From NCBI GenBank assembly GCA_965225955.1, contig CBDDBX010000012.1, positions 1 through 64,000 on the forward strand: a stretch of DNA of 64,000 bases. Reading direction: 5' to 3'. The stretch comes from CBDDBX01 sp965225955 (GTDB lineage Bacteria; Acidobacteriota; Aminicenantia; UBA2199). The position numbers and the translations under genes are program-made. Positions 54,176 through 62,584 of the stretch are shown in pieces (position 1 is the stretch's first letter; every line of letters begins with the position of its first letter). Below the pieces are notes generated by a model. That model ran no database searches. It was not told the origin of the DNA and saw only the letters and a program-made list of their open reading frames with translations.

Positions 54176-54520
54176 TCAGAACTTCTCAACTGCTTCATTT
54201 TCTGAATCCAGGAATTCATAAATTTCTGTAAATCCAACAAGGTCAAAAATTTCATAGACCCTTTCATTTACAAGACACAGTTTGATATCCCCTCCTTTTT
54301 CTCTTATTTCATCTAAATATCCCATGATTATTCCCATTCCTGCAGAACTTATATAGTTAAGATCCTTGCAGTTGAGTACTACTTTGTAGACTCCTTTTTT
54401 TATGAGTTTAATCATCTCTTTTTCAAAACGTTCAACATTGTGGGCATCAAGATGCCCCTTTGGATAGAGCTTTGCTATATCGTCATCTACTTTAGATCTT
54501 ATATAAAAATGCCTCATCAT
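54176..54520 (-). CDS. STAS-domain anti-anti-sigma factor (RsbV/SpoIIAA-like)
   Basis: 114 residues of STAS fold (VDDDIAKLYPKGHLDAHN at the N-terminus, then YKVVLNCKDLNYISSAGMGII). The phosphorylated Ser is in NYISSAGMG. GAGGTG lies upstream of ATGATG. Dephosphorylated STAS binds the RsbW-like protein and frees a sigma factor or other partner. First gene of the three-gene partner-switching operon. Confidence 0.88.
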   Translation of the reverse strand: MMRHFYIRSKVDDDIAKLYPKGHLDAHNVERFEKEMIKLIKKGVYKVVLNCKDLNYISSAGMGIIMGYLDEIREKGGDIKLCLVNERVYEIFDLVGFTEIYEFLDSENEAVEKF

Positions 54521-54580
54521 TTAGTCACCTCAAAAGCTCATATAGATAATTTTATCCCATGTTTATCTATTTTTCAAATA

Positions 54581-54952
54581 TCATTCAATTATAACAAAAG
54601 CTACAGCATATTCTTTTGTATGGGATAGTGAAAGATTAACCTTTATGAACCCCTTTTCCCTGAAGAGTTCAAGAGCTTTACCTCTTAACTCAAGATCAGG
54701 TTTTCCTTCCTCGTTATTTAAAACAACTACATCGGTCCATTTCATACCATATCGCCACCCTGTTCCCATGGCCTTGAAAAAAGCTTCCTTAGCAGCAAAT
54801 CTGGCTGCATAATTCATCGATTTTGATGCTTTAGGTTCTGAATACTCAATCTCTTCAACAGCAAATATCTTATTTTTGAAGCCATCATCCTTTTCAAGAA
54901 GTCTGGTTACCCTCGGGATGTCAATTATATCTGTTCCGATTCCTTTAATCAT
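54581..54952 (-). CDS. acpS: Holo-[acyl-carrier-protein] synthase
   Basis: 123 residues; ATG 54952 (MIKGIGTDIIDI) is preferred to a TTG three codons upstream. Group I phosphopantetheinyl transferase motifs GIGTDIIDIPRV and FAAKEAFFKAMG are intact, as is SLSHTKEYAVA. It attaches 4'-phosphopantetheine to acyl carrier protein. The promoter is TTGACC-N17-TATAAT with eight bases before the ATG and no Shine-Dalgarno, so translation may be leaderless. Monocistronic; PurA- or Fab-type neighbours are absent. Confidence 0.92.
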   Translation of the reverse strand: MIKGIGTDIIDIPRVTRLLEKDDGFKNKIFAVEEIEYSEPKASKSMNYAARFAAKEAFFKAMGTGWRYGMKWTDVVVLNNEEGKPDLELRGKALELFREKGFIKVNLSLSHTKEYAVAFVIIE

Positions 54953-54960
54953 ATCCGACA

Positions 54961-54989
54961 ATTATATCAGACCCCCTTATAGTGGTCAA
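54961..54989 (-). promoter_or_regulatory. Leaderless-type promoter of acpS
   Basis: On the minus strand TTGACC (54984-54989), 17 bases, TATAAT (54961-54966), eight bases to the ATG. Confidence 0.75.
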
Positions 54990-55043
54990 AACAGAGAAAG
55001 TAAAGATATTGAAAAAAGTAGCTAAATATAATAAAATTTTCTG

Positions 55044-55295
55044 ATGGGTAAAATTTTAGAAGTGGACTGCCCCGGATGCACTGCAACATTATGGATTGAT
55101 GCAGATTCCGGTGATGTTATACAGCATAAACATAAAGATAAAGCCAAAGCCTCTCTTGAAGAGATGCTGCAGAAAGAGAAGCGTAAAAAAGAGAACGTAG
55201 ATAACCGCTTTCTGCAGGCTAAGAATCTTGAAGAGGAGAAGAAGAGAAAAGCTGAAGCTCTCTTTAAATCCAACTTTACAAAAGATAATAAGTAA
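55044..55295 (+). CDS. Small protein with CPGC motif and coiled-coil tail
   Basis: 83 residues. Residues 1-30 contain CPGC in KILEVDCPGCTATLWID, resembling small zinc-binding or redox domains, then ADSGDVIQHKHKDK. The remainder (about 35-83) is highly charged and probably coiled coil. No second Cys pair is present, so a zinc site would require dimerisation. TATAAT at 55027-55032 lies 11 bases before the ATG with no ribosome site. Family known from many bacteria but uncharacterised as far as I can tell. Divergent from acpS. Confidence 0.65.
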   Translation: MGKILEVDCPGCTATLWIDADSGDVIQHKHKDKAKASLEEMLQKEKRKKENVDNRFLQAKNLEEEKKRKAEALFKSNFTKDNK

Positions 55296-55324
55296 CACTT
55301 CAATATATATTAAGGAGTTTTTAA

Positions 55325-55627
55325 ATGGAATTTGCAGAACTTAAGCAGGCAATTGACAAAGAGCTTAAACTAGAAAAACCTGAGTTTACAGAAGATAGTG
55401 AAACTACACACAATATTGGAGAACTGGAACTAAGTACAACACAGAAACTGGTTTTTGCAGTTTCATGTTTCAGAAACAAGAAGTATTTTGATATAAGAAC
55501 ATGGTTCCAGGATGATTCCGGTGAGTGGAAACCTACTAAAAAAGGTGTACACTTCGCTTTCGAAAAGTTTGAGGATTTTGAGAAACTTATTGAATCATTC
55601 TCTACAATCAGTAAACTTGATCAGTAA
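55325..55627 (+). CDS. PC4/YdbC-type single-stranded DNA-binding protein
   Basis: 100 residues. The C-terminal half carries the PC4 core: QKLVFAVSCFRNKKYFDIRTWF, then GEWKPTKKGVHF. In eukaryotic PC4 and bacterial YdbC the domain dimerises and binds single-stranded DNA; the bacterial role is poorly known. AAGGAG precedes the ATG. It lies 29 bases after the small CPGC gene and 33 before asparaginase, so the three may be one transcript. Confidence 0.75.
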   Translation: MEFAELKQAIDKELKLEKPEFTEDSETTHNIGELELSTTQKLVFAVSCFRNKKYFDIRTWFQDDSGEWKPTKKGVHFAFEKFEDFEKLIESFSTISKLDQ

Positions 55628-55660
55628 TTAATAACCTTTTATTTTAATCTGGAGTTGAAT

Positions 55661-56662
55661 GTGAAAAAGAGAGTTCTACTTATACATACTGGTGGTACCA
55701 TAGGAATGGTTCGTGACAACGAGAGTGGTGTACTGAAACCCGATGGTTTCTATAAAAGTCTCATGGAAGTTATTCCTGAGTTATCAGATGTTGCAGACAT
55801 AAGAATAAAGATTCCTTTTCTGAAAGATAGTTCAGAACTCTCTCCAGAAAACTGGATACAGATTGCGGAACTGATTGAACAGGAAATTGATAAAATAGAT
55901 GGTGTTGTAATTACCCACGGTACAGATACTCTGGCATACACAGCATCTGCTCTTTCCTACATGCTTCACAATGTGCCTGTTCCGGTTATTCTTACTGGTG
56001 CCCAGAAACCTCTGTGTGAACTTAGAAGCGATGCGAGAGCCAACCTCATCAACTCAGTGGAAATAGCAACATCAAACGAAATAAGGGAAGTTGCCATATT
56101 CTTTGATGACAAACTGTTCAGAGGAAACAGAACTATTAAATCCCACATCAATCACTTCAGCGCATTCTCAAGCCCCAACTACCCTCCTCTTGCTCAGGTT
56201 GGTATTAACATCGACATATACAGCAGGAATACTCTTAAAACCGGCGGACTGTTTCATATTTTTAAAAAGATGGACACTTCAATTGCTGTTCTGAAAATAT
56301 TCCCCGGCTGCTCTGTTGAACATTTTCAGCCTCAGGATTCAACCAGAGCAATTATAATTATGACCTTTGGTGCCGGTAATGTACCTACTGAATCTTCAGA
56401 TCTTGAAAAGAAGGTTAAACATTGGATAGAAAAGGGTAAAATTGTTGTTCTTATGAGTGAAACAAAAGCCGGGCAACTTAATCCTTCTCTATATGAATCC
56501 GGTAATAAATTAACCAATCTTGGTGCAATTGATTCCGGTGACATGACCTTTGAGGCAAGTATTACAAAACTGATGTTCCTTCTTGGTCAGTATGAAGATG
56601 CTTCAATGATAAAAAAGAACTTCATGAAATCTCTGGCTGGGGAAAGAACTATACTAAATTAA
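55661..56662 (+). CDS. Type I L-asparaginase, cytoplasmic
   Basis: 333 residues; GTG at 55661 has GGAG six bases upstream, while the TTG two codons earlier does not fit. Catalytic blocks: HTGGTIGM (first Thr), THGTDTLAYTA (second Thr and Asp), and GAQKP (Lys); SDARANLINS follows. No signal peptide, as in type I enzymes, which hydrolyse asparagine to aspartate and ammonia in the cytosol. Ends three bases short of the convergent RR-LpxC gene, leaving no room for a separate terminator. Confidence 0.9.
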   Translation: MKKRVLLIHTGGTIGMVRDNESGVLKPDGFYKSLMEVIPELSDVADIRIKIPFLKDSSELSPENWIQIAELIEQEIDKIDGVVITHGTDTLAYTASALSYMLHNVPVPVILTGAQKPLCELRSDARANLINSVEIATSNEIREVAIFFDDKLFRGNRTIKSHINHFSAFSSPNYPPLAQVGINIDIYSRNTLKTGGLFHIFKKMDTSIAVLKIFPGCSVEHFQPQDSTRAIIIMTFGAGNVPTESSDLEKKVKHWIEKGKIVVLMSETKAGQLNPSLYESGNKLTNLGAIDSGDMTFEASITKLMFLLGQYEDASMIKKNFMKSLAGERTILN

Positions 56663-56664
56663 GG

Positions 56665-57987
56665 CTATTTTACATAAGCCTCTTTCAGGAGATTAACCAT
56701 CCGGGCATTGTCAGAATGGCCGGTTTTTCTGGCTGTTATTTTTCCCTTCACAGGTCTTCCCAGGAGATAAAAATCTCCGATTATATCAAGAATTTTATGA
56801 CGTGCCAGCTCTTCAGGGAATCTTAGTTCAGTGTTAATTACTGTGCCTCTCTCTTTATCAAGGAGTATGAAGTTGTTCATCCGGCCACCTTCAGCCATCT
56901 GATGATCAGACATCTTTTTCATATCTTCTACAAAACCATAAGTCCTTGCAGGAGCAATTTCTCTCTCAAAAGCTTCTGCTGAATCCATTCTGAACTCATA
57001 GGTAGTAACTCCCATAGGTTCAGGATATACAGTAGTATAGTTGACTATAAAGGCATCTGCCGGCTCAATTTTAATGAAAGCATTATCACCTGAAGGATCT
57101 CCCAGCAGAAATTCCCTGTCTACGACAACTTCAGGAATAATTCCTTCCTGTTCAACAATTCCACTCTCTTTAATAAATTCACAGAAGTTACTGGCGGAGC
57201 CGTCTCCAATAGGAACTTCTCTATTGATCTTTACAGAAAGATTTGTAATTCCAAAGGCATTCAGAGTAGCCATAAAGTGCTCTATTGTTTTTGCTTCCAC
57301 ATTATCTTTTCTGATACATGTTGCGTGAGTTGTTGTGTTGAGATACTCAATTCTTGCAGGAACATAACCGTCTTCAGACATGTTCTCAAATCTAATACCT
57401 TTATCAGCTTCCAGAGGCTGAATTGTCATTCCGGTTTTTTCACCTGAAAATATGCCAATACCGTAGAAGATACCACTGTTTTTAACTGTTTTCTGTTTCC
57501 TGAAATCCTTAATATCAGTGGTGTTATATCTGATCATTCCGGTATTTTCCCTCAGATTCTCCTGATTGCTATCAACTTCCTGCTCCTGAAGCAGAGTACG
57601 AAGTCTGATATTCTCTTCAATTACATTACGGTACTCCAACCCCCGTTTCAGAACAAAGAGTACCTTATCGAGGCTGAGAGGTTTCTCAAGAAAATCATAA
57701 GCTCCGGCCTTAACTGACTTAACTACAGTAGAGATGTTACCATGACCGGACATAGTAATTATTATAGTTGCAGGATCTATTTCCAGAAGTCTTGATAAAG
57801 TTTCAAGACCATCAATTCCAGGGAGCCATATATCAAGGAAAACTGCATCAGGCTTCACATTGATAAATTTTTCGATTCCCTCTTCGCCGGAATCAGCGTG
57901 ATAAGTGGTGTATCCCTCATCTTCCAGAATAGAAGCTAAAGAGACCTGTATATTCTTTTCGTCATCTATAATAAGTACTTTTTTCAT
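56665..57987 (-). CDS. lpxC: Response-regulator receiver domain fused to UDP-3-O-acyl-N-acetylglucosamine deacetylase (LpxC)
   Basis: 440 residues. Residues 1-120 form an intact receiver: acidic pair Asp8-Asp9, phospho-acceptor Asp52 (FLDIWLPG), Ser80 in TMSGHG and Lys102 in FLEKPL. A linker (about 120-165) leads to LpxC (170-440) with zinc/base residues Glu236-His237 (TIEHFMA), DGSA (262-265), His397 and Asp401 in RHKILD, and GHSDN. LpxC commits UDP-acyl-GlcNAc to lipid A and is normally controlled by proteolysis; here phosphorylation may control it. The usual GVGLH near the N-terminus reads GIGIF (176-180). TAGACA-N17-TATAAT, with eight bases to the ATG, implies a leaderless message. No sensor kinase is adjacent. 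Confidence 0.88.
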   Translation of the reverse strand: MKKVLIIDDEKNIQVSLASILEDEGYTTYHADSGEEGIEKFINVKPDAVFLDIWLPGIDGLETLSRLLEIDPATIIITMSGHGNISTVVKSVKAGAYDFLEKPLSLDKVLFVLKRGLEYRNVIEENIRLRTLLQEQEVDSNQENLRENTGMIRYNTTDIKDFRKQKTVKNSGIFYGIGIFSGEKTGMTIQPLEADKGIRFENMSEDGYVPARIEYLNTTTHATCIRKDNVEAKTIEHFMATLNAFGITNLSVKINREVPIGDGSASNFCEFIKESGIVEQEGIIPEVVVDREFLLGDPSGDNAFIKIEPADAFIVNYTTVYPEPMGVTTYEFRMDSAEAFEREIAPARTYGFVEDMKKMSDHQMAEGGRMNNFILLDKERGTVINTELRFPEELARHKILDIIGDFYLLGRPVKGKITARKTGHSDNARMVNLLKEAYVK

Positions 57988-57995
57988 AACTGGTA

Positions 57996-58024
57996 ATTAT
58001 AACGTCTGAAGCAGGTAATGTCTA
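57996..58024 (-). promoter_or_regulatory. Leaderless-type promoter of the RR-LpxC gene
   Basis: On the minus strand TAGACA (58019-58024), 17 bases, TATAAT (57996-58001), eight bases to ATG. Confidence 0.7.
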
Positions 58025-58345
58025 TCTCGACGTAGCCCGAAGGGCGAAGATGGATCTATTGTAAAAGAACACCCTTCGCCAGGTTCAGGATTAAAACAGA
58101 CTGTCACCAACTTACACGGACTGACACAGATGAAACAACGAATTAATAAACCTTAACCTGTAGGGATGGGCCCATGTGCCCGTCCGTTGTTTATTCCAGG
58201 GTAGTCTTAATAATAAAGAGGCAGGACACACGGGACCTACCCTACGGGGATTTCATATCATAAAATTCTGAACCAGTTTCGTTCAGAACCGTGATAGTCA
58301 TCCTGAGTCTGTCGAAGGATTCTGGCATTTTTTTTTACAAAAGTT
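58025..58345. repeat. Mixed intergenic repeat region
   Basis: Contains, in order: GGGCGAAG.../CTTCGCC inverted halves (58033-58080); a CACGGACTGACACAGA string (58113-58130); GTAGGGATGGGCCCATGTGC (58161) through its inverted end CCTACCCTAC (about 58242-58253), about 90 bases with a cryptic inner part; and ATCCTGAGTCTGTCGAAGGA at about 58300-58319. These match widespread types of short intergenic repeats. No gene was recognised between 57988 and 58357. Confidence 0.5.
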
Positions 58346-58357
58346 TATTATTAAATA

Positions 58358-59854
58358 ATGAACGGCACAGATCCTGCTATTGTGATATCTTTTGGAGTCT
58401 ATCTCCTATTCATGATTCTGATTGGCTGGTATTTCTACCGCAGAACCAAAAACCTTTCCGACTACATTCTGGGGGACAGGAAACTCAATGCATGGGTAAC
58501 TTCAATGAGTGCCCAGGCTTCGGATATGAGTGGATGGCTTCTTATGGGCCTCCCGGGTCTCGCCTACCTTTCAGGTATGGAGGCTCTCTGGATTGCCCTT
58601 GGTCTTGGACTTGGCACCTGGTTTAACTGGAAATTTGTCGCCCGGAGATTACGTATCTATACTGAACATGCAGGCAACTCAATCACAATTCCTGACTATT
58701 TTGAAAACAGGTTCAGAAACAGTAACCATATTATAAGAATCATATCTGCTCTGTTCATCCTTTTCTTCTTCATGATATATACATCTTCAGGTTTTGTTGC
58801 AGGAGCAAAACTTTTCAGTTCAGTCTTTAATCTTGAATACAGCACCGCTCTTGGAATAGGAGCATTTGTAATAATATCCTATACCCTGCTTGGAGGTTTT
58901 ATGGCTGTCAGCTGGACAGATTTTTTTCAGGGATTAATTATGTTCTTTGCCATCATAGTAGTCCCTGGAACAGCTATATTCAAAAGCGGTGGAATCTTTG
59001 CCTCTTTTGACAAAATCAAAGCTCTTAACAGCGAACTTCTGAGTCCTTTTACAACTAACAGTGGAGATGCAATATCGCTTATAGCAATAGCATCACTTAT
59101 GGGATGGGGACTTGGGTATTTCGGGCAGCCACACATTCTGGCCCGTTTTATGGCAATAACCTCTCCCGGTGAAATAAAGAAAGCAAAAAATATAGCAATG
59201 ATATGGGTAACCATAAGCCTTTCATGTGCCGTAATAACCGGTATAGCCGGGCGTTTAACAGTAAGCCTGCCTCTGAACCAGAGTGATGCAGAAACGGTTT
59301 TTATTGTTATGGTTCAGCAATTGATACCTTCTATAATAGGCGGCCTTCTTATGGCTGCTGTTCTGGCAGCAATAATGAGCACAGCTGATTCACAGCTTCT
59401 GGTTACCTCCTCAGCTATTACAAAGGATTTTTACAAAGTTCTGCTGAGAAAAGATGCCTCCCCAAAAGAGCTGGTATGGATCGGCAGACTCTCTGTTGCT
59501 CTGGTAGCTGTAATTGCATGGATAATTGCAGGAGACCCTTCAAGCAGTGTATTGAGTCTGGTTGCTTATGCATGGGCCGGTTTTGGAGCTACCTTTGGGC
59601 CTTTAATACTCTTTTCACTCTACTGGGAGAGAATGACAGCTGCCGGCGCAATGGCTGGAATTGTAGCCGGAGGTTCAACTGTGATATTATGGAAAAGTAT
59701 GAGTGGTGGCATATGGGATCTTTATGAGATTATTCCCGGTTTTATAGTTGCGGCATCAGCAATAGTGCTGGTTAGTCTTATTACAAAACCACCTTCAGAG
59801 GAGATATGTAAAGAGTTCCGGCATATAACGACAATTAATGAAACAAGGAGATAA
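58358..59854 (+). CDS. putP: Sodium/proline symporter
   Basis: 498 residues, 13-helix sodium:solute symporter family. Conserved PutP blocks are present: SAQASDMSGWLLMG near the N-terminus, the Na+-site helix region with GGFMAVSWTDFFQG, and AVLAAIMSTADSQLL. It imports proline with Na+ across the inner membrane. No Shine-Dalgarno; TATTAT (58346-58351) lies six bases before the ATG, so it may be leaderless. The next gene begins four bases after its stop behind AAGGAG, so the two exported proteins may share its transcript. Confidence 0.9.
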   Translation: MNGTDPAIVISFGVYLLFMILIGWYFYRRTKNLSDYILGDRKLNAWVTSMSAQASDMSGWLLMGLPGLAYLSGMEALWIALGLGLGTWFNWKFVARRLRIYTEHAGNSITIPDYFENRFRNSNHIIRIISALFILFFFMIYTSSGFVAGAKLFSSVFNLEYSTALGIGAFVIISYTLLGGFMAVSWTDFFQGLIMFFAIIVVPGTAIFKSGGIFASFDKIKALNSELLSPFTTNSGDAISLIAIASLMGWGLGYFGQPHILARFMAITSPGEIKKAKNIAMIWVTISLSCAVITGIAGRLTVSLPLNQSDAETVFIVMVQQLIPSIIGGLLMAAVLAAIMSTADSQLLVTSSAITKDFYKVLLRKDASPKELVWIGRLSVALVAVIAWIIAGDPSSSVLSLVAYAWAGFGATFGPLILFSLYWERMTAAGAMAGIVAGGSTVILWKSMSGGIWDLYEIIPGFIVAASAIVLVSLITKPPSEEICKEFRHITTINETRR

Positions 59855-59858
59855 GATA

Positions 59859-60710
59859 ATGAAGAGACACGGACTAACACTTTTGGTCGCACTGGTACTG
59901 CTAATTCTACCTGTGCAGATCATCAGTGCAGATTATGTTCTGCACTACAATATCTATAAGTATGATGAACAGATCGGGGAATCTGTTGAATGGTTTGTAG
60001 ATAATATTTTAAAACCTGGTGATACACTACATGTTATATCCCCCCGTGACGCCTACAATTTTGAATTTAAACGGGATAATAAAACGGATCTATTCAAAAA
60101 GACACTTAAGAGCACTTTAAAAAAGGACACTACACTTGAACAGAAGGAAGTAACAACAATTACCAATGACATGAGATCTTCTCTTCTTAAACTCAGCAGT
60201 GGCAGAAAAAATGCAATGCAGAAATATTCCCGGCATAAAGTACTGATGGCAGAAAGAGTTACTTTTAATTTAAAAGCATATAAAAAACTTTCAGAGATTT
60301 CAAAAGAAACAGGCAAACCATTTACCTGTTTTGTAATTTTGCAGCAGCTTAATCAGCCTGTACCTGACAGAGAACTTGAAAGAGTAATCAATAGCTCAAT
60401 GGTATCTTACAATGTAGATCTGTTCAGTCCACCTGAATTCCCGTCAGCATATAAAAAAGAGATCGCCAATATAACTTCTTCTATGACCACCAGCGGAACA
60501 AGTGTTAACACACTTTTTTACAAAACAAGAATTCACAAAAAAAAATATTTTGATATGGCCAATGGTACATACCCTCTCTATAAGAGTTATAAAATGATGG
60601 CTAAAAATACAAAAGGGTTATTCATCAGGAAATCTACTATAAAAGATTTCTTCAAAAAGTGGAAAGCCTACCACTCCACTAATATTGCAGCAAATCAGGA
60701 GAAGAGATAA
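59859..60710 (+). CDS. Exported protein, paralogue of the next gene, function unknown
   Basis: 283 residues from ATG 59859 after AAGGAG. Signal peptide about 1-24 (LLVALVLLILPVQIISA). The mature N-terminus, YVLHYNIYKYDEQIGESVEW then FVDNILKPGD, is shared with its neighbour; the middle and C-terminal parts are helical and Lys-rich. The sequence looks like a von Willebrand A-type Rossmann start without the DxSxS metal site, which is a weak resemblance. No family recognised. Its stop overlaps the start of the neighbour by one base, and both may be co-expressed with putP. Confidence 0.55.
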   Translation: MKRHGLTLLVALVLLILPVQIISADYVLHYNIYKYDEQIGESVEWFVDNILKPGDTLHVISPRDAYNFEFKRDNKTDLFKKTLKSTLKKDTTLEQKEVTTITNDMRSSLLKLSSGRKNAMQKYSRHKVLMAERVTFNLKAYKKLSEISKETGKPFTCFVILQQLNQPVPDRELERVINSSMVSYNVDLFSPPEFPSAYKKEIANITSSMTTSGTSVNTLFYKTRIHKKKYFDMANGTYPLYKSYKMMAKNTKGLFIRKSTIKDFFKKWKAYHSTNIAANQEKR

Positions 60711-61567
60711 TGCTAAACAGCAAAATAAATGTTTCTATAGTTGTAATAGTACTTTTTATGACCATCCTGTCACTGCAGGTTAAAGCAGAAGACTATGTTC
60801 TGCACTACAGGATTCACAAGTATGACAATAAGATTGGCGAATCAGTTGCCTGGTTTGTAGATAACATATTCAAACCAGGAGACAACCTGATATTTGTCTC
60901 TCCTACCAAATCATACAGACTTGTTTATAAGAAAGATAACAGTCTTCAGTCTAAACCGGAGTACTTTAAAAAAGCAATAACCGGCGCTCTGAGAAAAGAT
61001 TCTGCAATTGCAGGAAGTGAAATAAGTTTTATTCTTGAATCAATGAAGACTATTATCAGAGAAATAGAGAGAAACAGAGGCAGTGATCTGACATCGCTTT
61101 TTGAGAGATATAGGCAGAATCGCACAGAACTGACTAACAAAACCTTGTTTCAGCTCAACCTTTATCATAGTCTGATGGGTATAGCAAAAAAGCAGAAAAG
61201 AGAGATGACATGCTTCACAATTCTCCAGCAGGTTAATCAGCCTGTTCCAGGAAGAGAGCTTCTTGATTACCTTAGTAGTACAAAATACAGATTCAATACT
61301 CTCGAACTTTTTGCAAATCCTGATATTTCAGGGAAGTACAAAAAGGCTATTAAAAAAACAGCTTCAGCAATGAGCAAAGGCGGACTTAAACAGAACTTCC
61401 TGTTTTATAAGGTAAAAGCCATGAGAGCACGTAATCTCTCCCATATAGATGCAACATCTGAACTATATAAAAACTATAAAGTTGTAACTAAAAAAACCAG
61501 TGGCTTTGCAACCACTCTCAATTCACCAGCAGCCTTCTTTCAAAAGTGGGTAGAAGTCAATCAGTAA
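60710..61567 (+). CDS. Exported protein, paralogue of the preceding gene, function unknown
   Basis: 285 residues. Signal peptide about 1-25 (VVIVLFMTILSLQVKA), then YVLHYRIHKYDNKIGESVAW and FVDNIFKPGD, nearly the same as in the neighbour. A central block FTILQQVNQPVPGRELL also matches (FVILQQLNQPVPDRELE). The two are tandem duplicates diverged to perhaps 35-40% identity by eye. GGAGAAGAG precedes the ATG. A clear terminator follows. Predicted periplasmic; role not visible. Confidence 0.55.
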   Translation: MLNSKINVSIVVIVLFMTILSLQVKAEDYVLHYRIHKYDNKIGESVAWFVDNIFKPGDNLIFVSPTKSYRLVYKKDNSLQSKPEYFKKAITGALRKDSAIAGSEISFILESMKTIIREIERNRGSDLTSLFERYRQNRTELTNKTLFQLNLYHSLMGIAKKQKREMTCFTILQQVNQPVPGRELLDYLSSTKYRFNTLELFANPDISGKYKKAIKKTASAMSKGGLKQNFLFYKVKAMRARNLSHIDATSELYKNYKVVTKKTSGFATTLNSPAAFFQKWVEVNQ

Positions 61568-61580
61568 TACAATAATAAAT

Positions 61581-61603
61581 ACCGGAGCCTTAAAAGGGCT
61601 CCG
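61581..61603 (+). terminator. Hairpin terminator after the paralogous pair
   Basis: CCGGAGCC-TTAAAAG-GGCTCCGG, perfect 8-bp stem, followed by GGTTTCT, 14 bases after the stop. Confidence 0.75.
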
Positions 61604-61666
61604 GGGTTTCTACTTACAATCAATTCTGATAAAATTGAAAACAGATTAAAACCACAGGAGGGTTAT

Positions 61667-62584
61667 ATGGATATTCCCGCACTTAATCTTAAAAATCTGG
61701 TAAAGGATTTTGGAAAACGTCGTGCAGTTGACAATATATCATTTAAACTGAATAAAGGAGAAATCCTTGGTCTTCTCGGGCCAAACGGAGCCGGTAAATC
61801 TACAACAATCAGAATGATCATGAACATAATTGCTCCAGATTCAGGAGCAATTGAAATTTTCGGGAAACAGCTTTCAGAAGAGATGAAAGATATTATCGGC
61901 TATCTACCTGAAGAGAGAGGCTTATATAGAAAACTTACTGTTTCAGAAACAGTTAACTTCTTCGGATCTCTCAAGAGTATGAAGAAATCTGCTATAAGAA
62001 AAAATGGCCGCCATCTTCTTGAAAAATTTGATCTCTATCAACACAGACAGAAGAAAGTTGAAGAACTCTCCAAGGGTATGGCTCAGAAACTCCAGATTAT
62101 TACAACTCTTATTCATCAGCCGGAACTTCTTATTCTTGATGAGCCATTCTCAGGTCTGGACCCTGTAAACATTGAAATGGTGAAAGATGTTATTCTGGAA
62201 ATGAAAAAGAAGGGAGTTACAATAATTTTTTCAACTCATCTGATGGCTTATGCAGAAAAAATAGTAGATTCAGTTGTAATGATAAATAAAGGTGAAACTG
62301 TTCTGAATGGAGCACTTCATGATGTCAGAAAAGAGCATGGTACCAATAATCTACACATAGCATACAGAGGAGACAGCAGCTTTGTTGCAGATCTTCCCTA
62401 TATCAATCGCTATAAAGATTATGGCCAGGAGATGGAACTTGAACTTAAAGACCTCTCAATGAAAGATGACCTTCTGAAAGCTCTTACCCAGAAGTTATCA
62501 CTCAACTCATTCCGTATTGAGGAGCCATCACTTAACAACATCTTCATTCACAGAGCTACAGAGATGGGAGGGGAGGAAAACTAA
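61667..62584 (+). CDS. ABC transporter ATP-binding protein, NatA-like
   Basis: 305 residues. Walker A GLLGPNGAGKSTT (about 38-50), LSKGMAQKLQ signature, Walker B LLILDEPFSGLDP and the switch His in FSTHLM; a C-terminal extension of about 85 residues as in NatA/DUF4162 subfamily proteins. Partner of the permease that overlaps its stop. The family exports Na+, drugs or lipids. AGGAGG precedes the ATG. Confidence 0.9.
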   Translation: MDIPALNLKNLVKDFGKRRAVDNISFKLNKGEILGLLGPNGAGKSTTIRMIMNIIAPDSGAIEIFGKQLSEEMKDIIGYLPEERGLYRKLTVSETVNFFGSLKSMKKSAIRKNGRHLLEKFDLYQHRQKKVEELSKGMAQKLQIITTLIHQPELLILDEPFSGLDPVNIEMVKDVILEMKKKGVTIIFSTHLMAYAEKIVDSVVMINKGETVLNGALHDVRKEHGTNNLHIAYRGDSSFVADLPYINRYKDYGQEMELELKDLSMKDDLLKALTQKLSLNSFRIEEPSLNNIFIHRATEMGGEEN

